Part shown: positions 36,655-47,810 of the stretch, one piece after another | How positions within the stretch are numbered: the first letter of the stretch is position 1 | Layout: each line of letters begins with the position of its first letter | Source: Trichobilharzia szidati | Taxonomy: Eukaryota > Platyhelminthes > Trematoda > Strigeidida > Schistosomatidae | Direction: 5' to 3' | Length of the DNA: 64,000 nt | Assembly: GCA_944472155.2 (NCBI GenBank) | Contig: OX235277.1 | Location: forward strand, 34,668,804-34,732,803 | Notes under the pieces: model-generated | What the model saw: the letters and a program-made list of their open reading frames with translations, nothing else | Told to the model about the DNA's origin: nothing | Databases searched by the model: none | Program-made: the position numbers and the translations under genes

Positions 36655-36880
36655 GCAATTAGTAGTGTTCTCTGAGCTATTTGGTCTGATTGCGGACCTT
36701 TCGTCATCCTTCCGGACAACATCTTCAGCGCAATTTTTAGTATAAAGCGAACTGATTTAAATTTTCCGTGACTGATAGAATTGTGTCTCTCGGTAACCAT
36801 ACGCTGAAGGTGTTGTCCAGAAGGACAAAAAAAGCTCCGCAACTAAACCAACCAGCTTAGAGAACACTACTAATTGTATT
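36655..36880. mobile_element. Fold-back hammerhead element
   Basis: Arms of about 75 bp (36655-36730 and 36802-36880) are inverted copies. CAATTAGTAGTGTTCTCT opens the left arm and AGAGAACACTACTAATTG closes the right. A 70-bp spacer separates them. The left arm carries a near-canonical hammerhead on minus (36734-36689); the right arm carries a decayed one on plus with CTGAAGG and AAA in place of GAA. There is no coding capacity and no tRNA-like head, so it differs from the SINE families here. Confidence 0.7.
36689..36734 (-). ncRNA. Near-canonical type I hammerhead ribozyme motif
   Basis: Read on minus: stem I ATTGCG, core CTGAAGA (fits CUGANGA), one extra T, stem II GTTGTCC with loop GGAA and GGATGAC (two G-U pairs), core GAA, minimal stem III A-GG-T, cleavage-site C at 36695, and stem I partner CGCAAT. 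All conserved core residues are present; the bulged T after the core is the only oddity. Self-cleavage is inferred from the motif. Confidence 0.65.
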
Positions 36881-37039
36881 ATAGGTTATTATATTATTTG
36901 AAGATCTTGCAGTAAAACGAGTTGAAAATTCTGTACTGTGTTTAGAAATGACTTTTCATCAAACTGCTATTATTCTAATTACTTACTACCGAGATTTGGT
37001 AGTATATTGAAGGATTAAGAATAAGAATAAGTTAATCTG

Positions 37040-37500
37040 ATACTCTCCAGTGACTGGTCACTGGATGAAGTTGCCTGAACGTCTAGTGAGATGTCGTAGC
37101 CAGTAGAGTCCACTCGATCGACAGTGAGGACAAATGCAATAAAATCACAAATTGGTAGAAGTTAGAATTCATGGACTATTTGATCGGGTCCTAGTGGTTG
37201 AATGATCTACGAGTTTGACTTGCAGCCGAAAAGTCCTGGGTTTTAACCCCACTGCCGAAGAGGCCTAAACTACAACGAAATAGCTATCCGGTATATTATA
37301 ATTATGTTTCAGTAGTTCATACACAATGATAAGTGTTGAGTTTGCAATTTTTCGAGCAAAATTACTGCCCATGATCATAGCAACTATTGGAATTGTTTTT
37401 TTTTTCAATCCAGTACTCCCTGGTTGGTTTTCAATGGTTGTCTAACTGATATCACTCCGTGGGCAATTATGAAATAAATGTAATTCCTACAAACTAACTC
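37040..37500 (+). mobile_element. Hammerhead tRNA-SINE, interrupted
   Basis: The 5' region (CAGTGACTGGTCACTGGATG at 37050) is followed by a decayed tRNA-like head and a hammerhead-like part (ACGAAATAGCTATCC near 37274) to 37310. About 100 unrelated bases follow, then the 3' region resumes at 37411 (CAGTACTCCCTGGTTGG) to about 37500. The core reads CCGAAGA and is decayed. Confidence 0.65.
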
Positions 37501-37689
37501 TTGAAGAACAATTTCGACAGACAGCTGGTATTCCTATTAGAATGGATTTTTACAGTTCTTATCTCTGCCTTATTTTGTGCGAATAACTTATTCAAATTAT
37601 CCTAATAATTCCATATAATTCCTTGCCTTCATACACTGGAATAAATCACGAATAACAAATTGAGCAGGATAACATAATATCATTAATTT

Positions 37690-37699
37690 ATTTCGTTGG
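37690..37699 (+). repeat. Target-site duplication of SINE, left
   Basis: ATTTCGTTGG, repeated at 37933-37942. Confidence 0.8.
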
Positions 37700-37932
37700 C
37701 GTGCGTCTGTGGCAAAGCGATTAGGACGCTCGCCGACCATACATATGGTCCGGGGTCCGATCCCTGGCTGACGCACTCCTTTACCTCGCTAAGCCAGAAA
37801 TAATGCTGGTAAAAAGGAAAGGTTGGGCATGAGGCTAGCAACCCCATCCTGTAAAAATTAAACACTGGTACAGAAACTTCAAGCCACTAGCTTGATGCCC
37901 TGTGTTCCACTGGGGAACGGGAAGGAAAAAAA
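37700..37932 (+). mobile_element. Intact tRNA-derived SINE (second family) with poly-A tail
   Basis: A 233-bp insertion with a perfect 10-bp target duplication and a poly-A end (37926-37933). The head is tRNA-like: A-box region TGGCAAAGCGATTAGG (37710-37725) and B box GGTCCGATCCC (37754-37764). The body includes GGCTAGCAACCCCATCC. The tail at 37892-37918 reads GATGCCCTGTGTTCCACTGG followed by GGAAC, closely matching the 3' end of the RTE family a LINE (GAAGCCCTATGTTCCACTAGG). It was presumably transcribed by Pol III and mobilised by a LINE. Other copies: 40195-40425, 51515-51735, 57300-57535; heads near 52150-52280 and 56655-56785. Confidence 0.85.
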
Positions 37933-38805
37933 ATTTCGTTGGTTCTTGTCAACTGCGTACAATCTAAAACAATCTCCATATCAATAGTCACAAGATAGGG
38001 ACAATTAATATTACATGAATTAATATACAAAGAACTGGAAGAGGAGAACTACAGGTGTCAAGAGGCTTGTTGGTATATGTTAGAAAGTTACAAAATAATT
38101 CTATAGTCAGGAATGGAAGTTAAATATTAATTACTTGATTTAAATCACGAAATTGAAACTGAATGTGCACGTCATGGTAGGAAAGGACTGACAAGTATTT
38201 CTTTCTAAATGCAAAGTTTCAGTCTTAATCGTTTTAACGCTACGGGTTCCATGACATGTAGTAGACTGGAACTAACTCGCACTTTCATTATCTTAAGTGA
38301 TTTTTCAAAGTAGATTTCGTGACCTCTGTCCACCATATGATGACAAATTGCACTACTGAATACTTTTCAACCTTTCAGTTGCAAGTTTCTTGGGATATCC
38401 TTCAACATATAGTCACAAATCATTCTTTTTGTTCATCCGATGTATATACTTTGGTGAGTGAATGTAAATTAGTTGGTATATGCAATTTGAAGCAACATGA
38501 AATGCCTAACACGTGCTACTTATTTTTTTTGCACTCATAATTAACGTTCAAATTCCTTTACTTATTCTAGAATATACTTGAAATGTTTTTTTTTACACAA
38601 ATCAATAGGCTCAATGACACTTGTAGTTCTTTGCTTTCAGATGCTTATGTAGTTAATTATGTAATATTAATAGCTACCATCTGGTAGCTGATTAATTAAA
38701 GTATGAGAATATTTTGTGCATAATGATATTGTAACTGTTTTAAATGGTGTGCACTTGACAAAATCTGACGAAATAAAGTGATATTACTTTTCAGAAATCT
38801 GATTG

Positions 38806-39040
38806 CTTTCAAGTTTGATTGCGAACTGATTTCATTTAGAAAACGACTGAAAACTACAAAGTACTTGACAGCTATTTCGCTGTAATTTAAGATTCTTTAG
38901 TAGGTCTTCGTTTCTATCCACGGTATTGTCATGGGTGCGTACTGATGAAAAGTCCCAAAATCTAGGAAGAAACAGCCACCGACTACTCCTCCGTGGTTTT
39001 TGGCGATTCTTAGTTCGTGGTCAAACGTGAATATGATATT
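38806..39040. mobile_element. Fold-back hammerhead SINE
   Basis: The left part (38806-38915) is a minus-strand SINE 3' half with AGTACTTGACAGCTATTTCG. The right part (38935-39040) is a plus-strand 3' half with CTGATGA (38940-38946), GTCCC, GGAAGAAACAGC and GACTACTCC. The ends are complementary (GTTTGATTGCGAAC on the left, GTTCGTGGTCAAAC on the right). The right-hand core keeps CTGATGA and GAAA, but extra bases before stem II break the geometry. Confidence 0.6.
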
Positions 39041-39291
39041 ATGTTATCCTGTTTAATTTGTTGCTCTCGGTTTTGTTCAATAATAACATTATTATTAACA
39101 TTTCCGAAACTTTGAAACAGTATGGAAGAAATGTTGTTTTTATTCTGTTTATGAGCATAATTTTCTTTTGACTTATTGAGCCATTGTTCCGACGGATCAT
39201 TACTTAAATGGATGAGAAGACTTTCAGGACTGAAAAAAATATTTAAACAATCTGTCCATTGGATTAGAGAAAAAAGTAAATAAAATCAATA

Positions 39292-39544
39292 AATATATGG
39301 TTACAAGATTTCGTCATAAGCTGACATCGGTTAGAGAACCATTGGCTTAATGGCCGGTGAGCTAGCTAGCCTTGTAACCAGAAGGTCCTGGGTTCGGACC
39401 CTTGTGGTGGGCGCGCACTGCCAAAGAGTCCCAAACTAGGACGAAACTGCTGCCCAGTACTCCGAGATGGTCCTCTTGGCAGTGTCAGTTCGTGATGAAA
39501 TCCTGTAACCACTCAATCAAATCCCAACAAACCAATACTTGAGT
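39292..39544. mobile_element. Fold-back hammerhead SINE with tRNA-like loop
   Basis: An inverted 3' end, from GGTTACAAGATTTCGTC (39299) to AACCATTGG, precedes a plus-oriented tRNA-like head with B box GGTTCGGACCC. The hammerhead remnant follows (stem II GTCC/GGAC, GAAA, core lost as CCAAAGA). The 3' end GATGAAATCCTGTAACC near 39493 closes the palindrome. AATCAATA occurs at 39284-39291 and 39545-39552, a possible 8-bp target duplication. Confidence 0.65.
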
Positions 39545-39879
39545 AATCAATATATATTAAAACGGTAAACAAATGTTTGTTATCCCAGAACTAGGTAGTG
39601 TTAGGTTGTCATTACTTACATTGGAAGAAAATCAGAGTATTCTATGATAATAATAATTTTAAATTCAGAATAGTTATCCTGAATTGGGGAAATGGTATAT
39701 TTATTGATCGAAATAAACTTTAACATAAGTAGGTTTTGTTGATCACGTTAGCGTGACGATTTTCACTTTTATCCATTTTCACGCTCCACTAGTTAAGTTT
39801 TGGTCATTGACAATTTCTTTTTTAAAGAAAAAAAACTTTCTTTGTAAAACACTGAGTTATTGAACGACAATAAGTGGTG

Positions 39880-40045
39880 TTCCGTAGGTTGTGTGAGTAC
39901 CTTGATATGATTATGAGCAATAAATTGTGCTCGAAACGTCATCCAGTTGTTAATACTGCGAATAACTGTGTAATATTTAAAGGTAAACTCATCTAATATG
40001 GCATTACATTCTACTTCAGTGCCCAAGTTCTACACTTACATTATT
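39880..40045 (+). repeat. Single-armed relative of the 12801-13057 element
   Basis: TATGAGCAATAAATTGTGCT followed by CGAAACGTCATCC, and downstream CAGTGCCCAAGTTCTACAC, match the right arm and tail of the fold-back insertion at 12801-13057. The hairpin GAGCA/TGCTC-GAAACGTC is kept. No inverted partner is present here. Confidence 0.7.
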
Positions 40046-40194
40046 GATTCCATAGGTTTATCTGTTTTATGGGAGGTTTCTTAAAAGGAATGCATTATTT
40101 TCGTCATCCTAGCATAAGCATGCTGTGTTTCCTGTGGTTTGTTGTTTCTAAGCTATGGTGAAAAAATGGTATTGATGACCTCTTTTCTTCTTCT

Positions 40195-40425
40195 CGATTC
40201 CTTGGTATTCGGAGTAAAATTCAGGGCTTCCAGTTTAAGCTTGAAAGTTTCGGTGGCAATGATGTTAGTTTTTACGGAATGGGGTTCTCAGCCTCAAGTC
40301 CAACCTCCCCATTCTACTGTTCTTAACGGCCAGCTAGGTGTGAGACTTAGAAGTACATCTGGCTGGAATCGAAATACGACTACTGAACCACTGACTCACC
40401 TTTGATGGCACCAGTGAGTGAGTAA
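40195..40425 (-). mobile_element. tRNA-SINE (second family), diverged
   Basis: On minus: tRNA-like head with GATTCCAGCC near 40370, body GAGAACCCCATTCCG near 40280, tail GGAAGCCCTGAATTTTACTC near 40220. Same family as 37700-37932. Confidence 0.65.
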
Positions 40426-41204
40426 CTTTCAGAAATGAAGCATGTAACACTTAATTATGATGTTAAAGTGTTCTTCATTTAAACACAGTTTAGTAATTGT
40501 GAATGAATTTTGGAAGACAGATTATAAGAGCTAGTTTGCTGTCTTATATACGGGACATCTTCATTAAATATACTAACTCATGTATTAAATATATTGATGG
40601 AGTCGTATGTTTCAATTCGAATTCAAGGGAATAACAGTAGTATGTAATAAGTTCTGAAAATAAATACAACATCTTTGGCTTGGAACATAGTTTTTACAAT
40701 TATAATTCACCTCTTTTGTTTGTATTAGAGTTAGTAGTAGGATTTTCTAGGTGTCTAGAATAAATGCTAGACCATTTAGAATCATTTAAATTACAAAAAT
40801 ACAACTAACTATAGCTATAACTTTGGTATATGAAAGATGCACTTGAACTTTTAAAGCTATTGAGAGGTTGGAATTTCTTTTCCTGCCTTCTATAGTATAC
40901 TTTCCTTTGTCTACTACTGACACTTCCTCCTTAGAATCAACCTTTTCACTTTAATTTATATTTCCTTTCTTTTAATTGGTGTTAGTCGTTGAGGCTTAGA
41001 TTGGTAAATCTTATTTGTTGATGAAGGTATTGACTATTATAGTCATTTGTATTCTTCCTGATTTTTAATGGTTTTATACTTACATAAGAAAGTTTATTCG
41101 TTAATTAGAACTGAGGATTCAGTGCCCTATGGGTACTAACTACTCACCGGAGTTAATCTTATCATTAAAAATATCTTTAAAGAGTCTTAGTATTTGTTTA
41201 TTAT

Positions 41205-41380
41205 TCCTTTAGGTTTCAGACGGAACATAGGGCTTCAATACCATATCTCGAATTTATCCTGTCCTCAGTAGTCCTTTTTATCTGGTTTCACTATTGTACA
41301 TAGACTTTTATTTCCTTTTGATATGACCTCCTCCATGTCAACTTCGGACGTCCAACTCATTTATTCCCATTAAGATTTGA
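41205..41380 (-). repeat. RTE family a 3'-end fragment
   Basis: ATTATTCCTTTAGGTTTCAG and GGAACATAGGGCTTCAATAC are the complement of the family a 3' end, followed by decayed C-terminal coding sequence. Confidence 0.65.
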
Positions 41381-41614
41381 TGAGTCGTACTTACCATTTG
41401 AAACTATCTTCAAACAGTACACCGAAGCTGAAAATCAGCTGAATGAACCGTACTTGTTTTTAAATCATTTCCACCATGTTTTATGAAATTATTTCCTAAA
41501 TACTATCTCTTTCTGTGTTTTATAATGTGTTTATTTCCTATTCTGTTGCCTTACTAGTTTTATGTATGCATGTGTATATAAGCCTGTCTATTATTATTCC
41601 TTCTTAAGTGATAC

Positions 41615-42000
41615 CTCTCGGTTTCGAGGCCAGTTCTTAGACTATTCAGCCACTGAGGTTTTACCCAACCTCTGCCAATTCATGATATATATGGCTCAAC
41701 AGCCAACCGGTGTCACAGGCAACTAACTGTTCTTTTGCCTGACTTGGTGAATCCCACTGAACACGACTCCTCATTAGAACTCAAGGTAACTTCCTCTATA
41801 CATCCAGCCGCCTTGCAACCGGTCCTAGGTTACATCCTAGGTCCTAGGGACCCTAGTGAGTATGTTCTGCTGAAGGGTCCCAAACTAGGACAGAACAACT
41901 GTCTAGTACTTCCTGGTCTTCCGTTGTTCCACTAACTGATATCATTTCGTGATCAGTCCTCTAATCAATCAAATTTCTGCAAACCGAGACTCGATAATTT
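41615..42000. mobile_element. Hammerhead SINE with inverted 5' half
   Basis: 41635-41800 is a minus-strand SINE 5' half (TTCAGCCACTGAGG is an A-box complement). 41800-42000 is a plus-strand 3' half with CTGCTGAAGGGTCCC, AGGACAGAACAACTGTC and CTAACTGATATCA. The hammerhead core is broken (GAACAGAAC in place of GAAAC). Confidence 0.6.
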
Positions 42001-42429
42001 GTTCTTACACACAATCCTTGACATCATCATGAATAAATTAGACTGTATCTTATTTGCCTTAGGATAAATTTCTGCTGCATTAAGGCTATTCACTTTCCAT
42101 CTTGAAATATTGTTATAAATTCCCCTAATCATGTTTTAAATAGACCAATATAATAAAACTTTACCGGTCGATAGGACAAACAGAATTTTACATGTTCCGG
42201 CAATCTGAAAAGAAAACATGGTGATACTTCTTAATGATATGTTTTCATTGAAAGGAAGACTGAAATTATAATAATATATTATAAACATATTTATGAAGAG
42301 TGATCAAGATTTGACAGCATGCTTCAATAAACACTGGTAGCTGAGCGAACATTAGAAATGCAAAAACTACATCTGTATGATTCTCAGAGACACTGAAAAA
42401 ATAATTGCAACGTTTTCAAGTGTTTTTTT

Positions 42430-42790
42430 GCACAGAACTGATAGTGAGAACCATTAAAAACTAAGAAGTTTTGGAGAGCTGTTAGTTCCAGTTTGAGATT
42501 TATCGGCATTAAAAACTCACGACCTCACTGACAGGGATTGAACTTAGGATCTTGAGGTAAGAAGGTGATCTGGTTGACTGAGACAAAATCCAATAGTCCA
42601 TCAATTCTTACTTTGACTAGATTAGTGAAAATTCGTTTAGTGCTCACTAGTGACCAACTGCAGAGTGAAATTGCCTAAATTCTTATTGGGAAGTTGTGAT
42701 TAGAGGGATCCATTAATTTGGGTACGAGAACAAATATTCGCCGGTGGTGTTTTTCTGGCGATCGAGCTGTATGTCTCCAATTGTAATGTT
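42430..42790. mobile_element. Hammerhead SINE with opposed halves, diverged
   Basis: 42430-42625 is a minus-strand head and 3' half (GGATTGAACTTAGGATC is a B-box complement). 42640-42790 is a plus-strand 5' region (CTCACTAGTGACCAACTGCA). The two are joined tail to tail. Confidence 0.55.
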
Positions 42791-42964
42791 CTTTTCAGCA
42801 GACCGGTTTTAACTCCTTCAAGAAAGCAATTAAAATAAAAATATTAAAGTTATATATATGTGTATAAAGGGGGGACTTCTACTTAGAAACCTTGTCTAAT
42901 CTTGTCTGGGTTATACGTATGAATAGGTAATGTTATTATTGAGAACAGTAGTAATACATTGCAC

Positions 42965-43250
42965 TATGGTTGGTTGCAGAAGTTTATCAATAGCTGTTTT
43001 CGTTCACTACTCAAGATCAGGTGGCTAGAAAGGATCAGCAGTGAGCATCTCTGGCAGTGAAACAAAATGGAACCTATCGGCGAACTAATATACTTAAGAA
43101 AATAAGAATGGATTGGGTAAACGCTGAGGTGACCCTTGAGTGAAACCATGCTCCACACTAGCCCACGAGTGGAACCCAAATTGAAACCCATAATGAATCA
43201 GTTGTGAGTCGCAGGGTGACAAGAAGGATATCGTGTGAAGAGAAAATGAA
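42965..43250 (+). repeat. RTE family a C-terminal fragment, decayed
   Basis: ACTCAAGATCAGGTGGCTAG and GGATTGGGTAAACGCTGAGG correspond to the KIRWPER and WIGHTLR regions. It abuts a second family a copy at about 43255. Confidence 0.6.
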
Positions 43251-43254
43251 AACT

Positions 43255-44245
43255 TATGAAAATCACGGAATCCTTCGAAGTGAAGACGGTGGTAAGACAA
43301 GCTGGCTGCCTACTATCTCGAATGATTTTACTGATTGCGATAGACTGGATAATGGGGCAGACAGAGGGCAGTGAGGCGACAGGCCTAAAATGGACCCGCA
43401 CAAAAAACTTAGAGGATCTGAACTTCGCCGATGATATATGTCTGATTTCCCACAAAATGGAAGGTATGCAAGCGAAAAGCAACAAGTTGGCAGAAGCATC
43501 AAAGATAGGACTTCAGGTGAACAAAGAGAAGACGGGTGATGAAGATTCCTGGCCAACAGCAGCAGCAACTACAACAGACAACAATCAGCATAAATGGGAG
43601 AAATCTTAAAGAAGCAACTTCCTTTACCTACCTACCTGGGAAGCATTGATTCAACTACAGGCGGACGGAAATGACGGGGATATTAAAGCGAGGATCAGGA
43701 AAGCAAGGCAAACTTTCATTACTCTAGAGTCTGTGTGGAGATCAACAGCACTCAGCATGAAAAATAAGACCCGGATTTTCAACTTCAATGTGAAGTCAGT
43801 GCCACTATACGGATCAGAGACTTTGCCAGAGCGTCACGAAAGGCACTTGGAACAAACTACAGACCTAAATCCGCAGCTGTCTTCGTTCAATACTACTCAA
43901 GATCAGATGGCCGGCCAGAAAACAACAGCAACAGGGATCTTTGGGAGCGAACCAACCAGGAACTGACTGTACAACAAATCTGCGGGAAGATATATAGGTG
44001 GATTGGCCATACTCTGGGAAAACCATCAAGTGACATCACTAGACAAGCCCTCGAGTGGAACCCGAACGGGAAGGGGCAAGTTGGTCGTCCAAAGGTGACT
44101 TGGAGGAGGTCATGTGAAGAGGAGATGAAAACGTGTGGGCAGACGTGGAGCAAGGTGAAAACGTTGACAGAGAACCAAACGCAATGGAAACGTGCGGCTA
44201 AAGCCCTATGTTCCTCTAGGAACTAACGGTAACAATAATAAATAC
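43255..44245 (+). pseudogene. SR2/RTE-like LINE (family a), RT palm to C-terminus
   Basis: The longest family a copy here. It begins at the RT motif with VVRQAGCLLSRMILLIAIDW (consensus GVRQGCLLSPFLF), followed by NLEDLNFADDICLISHKMEG (FADD at 43424-43435) and QVNKEKTG. After a frameshift come KARQTFITLESVWRSTALSM, RIFNFNVKSVPLYGSET, WIGHTLGKPSSDITRQALEW and GRPKVTWRRSCEEEMK, ending CSSRN at about 44226 with an AATAAT tail. The endonuclease is missing. Frameshifts near 43520 and 43650 and others make it dead. A further family a tip follows at 44255-44350. Confidence 0.85.
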
Positions 44246-44359
44246 ATAATGAATACTATAGAAATCGGAAGAGAACAGGATGAAATGGAGATGTGTTGTT
44301 TAAGCCCAATATTCCATCCAAAACCTAGCGGAATATTAAATAAAGAATAGTAATAATAA

Positions 44360-45490
44360 TACTCTTAGGAGAAAGTTCCAAGTAAATAAGATTAACTCTC
44401 GTGCGTAGTACTCACTGCGTGCCAGATTTCCCTTTCACTTCATATCCTTCACAGGATACAAGCAAATAACAATAATATAATATCATAATTCTTTCGTACA
44501 TATAGCAGAGTATTTGATTAATTTTTTTGTATATCTTCATATTACGTCGTCATTGGATATTTAGCATAGGATAGAAATACTCCAATGGTGAATGAATTTA
44601 CACTACAGATTACTACCCTTAGTTTTTAAACTTTTATTATCTTTGAGTGAATCTTTCAACCTTGGCTGAATAAATACCCTCCATCAAACAACAAATGTAA
44701 TTCACGAAGTTTAGTTTACAAGATAATGTTGATCTGATGTGTTAATAAACTGAGTTATAATTTATTGTAATTCAATTAATCAGATTAGGAACAGAAAACG
44801 TCAATCTTACTGTACCTACCTCTGTCATACTGACAGGTGACATTGAATAAGAACAACAATCAGAAGTTTTCTCTCTGGAAAAAACAGTTCCTAAAAGCAT
44901 TCCCATTCACATGACTTTTATTAGTTTAGAGGAAAGTTGAATGCTGCCATCATTTCACTAGTCCATTAGGCTAATCTGTTTAGCATAATTCTATTATGTG
45001 TTTCTCATTTCACAGTGTCATTACACTAGTTATGTTTACTGCTTGGGTGTTCTGTGAAGATGGTATTTTTAAATCTGTCCTGCACAGAAGTTTGCTTGCT
45101 AATATCCTTGTATTGAGTAACGAAATTGCTGTCTAATTTAGAAATAAGGGTTATTTTGGTTTTAAAATGTGACCACCAGTCGAGCTAACCGTATTTTAAT
45201 AACGATAGAAATGGAAAAATAAATTTTAGAGATGGAAAAGCTAACTGTCCTTTAATTCGAATTAGTGTGGTGACTATCTGAGTGACACTCAGGTGAGTTT
45301 TGTCAGTGAATAGGTAAGCATTTTATAATGAAATTAAACTTATTGCACACAAGAAATTTAATTCTTTTAGACTACTAAATTTTTACATGCATTAACTAAA
45401 CCAAGAACTTCATGTGTACTGGCCACTTTTCGCCAGATAAATAATTTGATTGCTTCCTAAGTTTTATTGAAGTCGTATGCCTGCCTCGGA
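44360..45490. other. Nothing recognised
   Basis: AT-rich non-coding sequence between RTE fragments. Confidence 0.35.
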
Positions 45491-45504
45491 ATCTAAGGGT
45501 ATGA

Positions 45505-45870
45505 TATTCTTCTTCTTCAGGGTCCTGAGTGGAACATACGTTTTCAACAGCACCTCTTCATTTTATCAACCTCTCTCTGCAGTCCTTTATAGCATAATCT
45601 ACGGTTGTCCGTAAGCCTTCACTTGCTCCTCACATGGTCTCCTCCGTGTCACCCTAGGAGTCATGCCTGTCTCCTTGTTTCCTATTCCTGTTCCACTCGA
45701 GGACCTGCCTGAGGCATGATGTGACTCAACGGTCTTTTTCGGATGCATCCAATTCATCTCCATTTTCTTCGGTAAATTAATTCGGCAATAAGTTTCTGGT
45801 TGATTTGTTACCAGAGTTTCTCGTTGCTAGTCCATTCTGGCCAGCTACCTGATCTTCATTATTACTATTA
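45505..45870 (-). pseudogene. RTE family a 3'-end fragment
   Basis: GGTCCTGAGTGGAACATACG is the complement of the 3' tip. TGGTCTCCTCCGTGTCACCC is the complement of the TWRRPCEEE coding region, and AGCTACCTGATCTTCA that of the KIRWP region. Multiple frameshifts. Confidence 0.7.
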
Positions 45871-46309
45871 TTGTAATGGAACAATAATAATATAAGATTG
45901 ATTACTGGAGGAACTTGTTTTTGATAACGTTGAGATGTAGCAGTTCAGGTAGAAGGCCCATTATCATGATGTATTTTAAATGACTGTAAGTCCTACGGTT
46001 TCAGTGAATTTTCTTGTTCACTCACTAATTGTTATCAAAATTTTCTTAGTCCAATGGAATTAACTTCACAGCTTTTCAGAGAATGTATTTACTGGTAATA
46101 TTATAAAATATTGTGCATTTCTGTCACTGTAATGAATATTGTATGAGTTTATTGTTGTTTAGTTTGGAGGCTGATAGGTTTAACAAGTCTAGCTTAATTT
46201 TTCTCCTGAAAAACTTCTGAAATGCAAATTGATAAGAGAGTTTAGTTAAAGTACTTTCATGTAACTTCCTTATTTCATTTCAACTTAGAATAAATAAACT
46301 CAAGTTTAG

Positions 46310-46435
46310 TCATGGATTGATATCAACGAGAAAATCATTGAAAACCAGGCAGTACCGGACAGCCGTCTTGTCCTAGGTTGGGACTCATCAGCAGTAGGTA
46401 CCCACCGGTTTTCGAACCCAGTTACAATGATCTGT
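46310..46435 (-). mobile_element. Hammerhead tRNA-SINE fragment with intact CTGATGA core
   Basis: On minus: tail of a B box (GGTTCGAAAACC-like), then ACTGCTGATGAGTCCCAACC, AGGAC, AAGAC in place of GAAAC, GGCTGTC and CGGTAC. CTGATGA is joined directly to stem II GTCC/GGAC, the geometry of a true hammerhead, but the catalytic GAA is mutated to AAG. Confidence 0.65.
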
Positions 46436-46569
46436 CAATTTCTTTCTTTAATGGACTGAAGCATCATAAGTAAAGTAACAAAGATGAAAATAATCAGAAG
46501 TCTATGAAGACTAGCGTAGATCTGAACGTCTGTTGTCAGAGATTAGTTGGAAAGGAATTCATTGATTTC

Positions 46570-46945
46570 ACTTTTGATCACGAAATGAATCTGATTAGAG
46601 AATCATTGGTAGCCAGAAAGTACCGGATAACTGTTTCGTCATTGTTTGGAACCCTTTGGTGGTATGCATCCATCATCCCACTAGACAGAAGTCGAATCAC
46701 AGATCCCCAGGTTATGAGGAGAGCTCGTTAATCACTAAACAAATGAAAGGGAATCCAATGGCTGACCTACGGATTCCACTTTCATTCGGTTCGTTATTTA
46801 GTACTGCCAACAGTCAATTTCATCGGGGAGTATCATTGCTCACATTCAACTTGATGGACTTCATTGTTCACGACAACTCAGTAGAACTTCAGAGAATCCT
46901 CTCCTGTAGTCAGTTACTAGTGAGTGCTAGATTAATTTTCAAGTG
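46570..46945 (-). mobile_element. Hammerhead tRNA-SINE, nearly full length, diverged
   Basis: Minus strand from the ACTAGTAACTGAC 5' box (46915) through a decayed tRNA-like head (46690-46740) to GACGAAACAGTTATCCGG (46650) and the 3' box near 46580. Confidence 0.65.
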
Positions 46946-46949
46946 TTGT

Positions 46950-47800
46950 TTAGCAGGAATATAGACATCTGTTTTCAAAATAATGGATGTTTGTTATCTT
47001 GTACGTATTTTCCCTCGTAGCATACTATAGTATGCTCTGTCCTTCAACCATAGAGATGAAGTTAGGTCACTCAAAAATATGATAACTTTGGTTGGATTAC
47101 AATAAATTATAATTGATTTCCGATGGAATCTACAGATATCTTGAAAACTGATTTATTTTATAACACATGAAACAGTAAGCTTTGTTTTAGAGTCTGAATG
47201 GTAACCTTATCACTCTTACATCTGACTTTTATGTATTCATCTCTGAGCTCTTTCATAATTCACCGGGAGAAATACGTTGTATACCAGTACTATACAGCTT
47301 TAAGCGACACTCTAAATGAATTTAACACACAATAAAAAAATTTGACAATTGGTTCAGGTGACGTTTAAGTTATTAGTTGGCTTTCTAGAATCTTTAACGT
47401 ATAGTAAAGTGGAATTCATCATGATGTTTTAAAAGATTTTCATCTAGGTTTTTTCTTTTCAGTAGTTAGCTTCACTGAACATTAAGTTTTAAAAAAGTGA
47501 TTTAGTTGTTCAAGAAAAATAAAAAATAAATATTTACACGGCAGACTTACACATACTCAATGGTAAACAGGTTTTTCTTTGACGGAAACAATTGTCTTGT
47601 ATTTTGTTTGTTGTCTTTATTTCTGGTTTTAAAAATTCCAGTAGCCATGTATTTCGTTGCTAGAAGTGTAAGATAACAAGTCACTGTATTAGCTGTTTTT
47701 TTATATATGTTCCTTACTCAAGAGATTATTTGTTTTTGCATCCTTAAGATCAGCCGAATTTTGTCAGGTTAGTTTGAAGTACCCAGTTGCCTTGTGTATC
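46950..47800. other. Nothing recognised
   Basis: AT-rich, no gene or repeat recognised. Confidence 0.35.
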
Positions 47801-47810
47801 ACTGATAGAA

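Noticed and set aside
37700..37770. A true tRNA gene
   Set aside because: A and B boxes are good, but the sequence continues into a SINE body with poly-A and target duplication, and acceptor-stem pairing is absent.
46310..46435. Active hammerhead because CTGATGA is joined directly to stem II
   Set aside because: The catalytic GAA is replaced by AAG.
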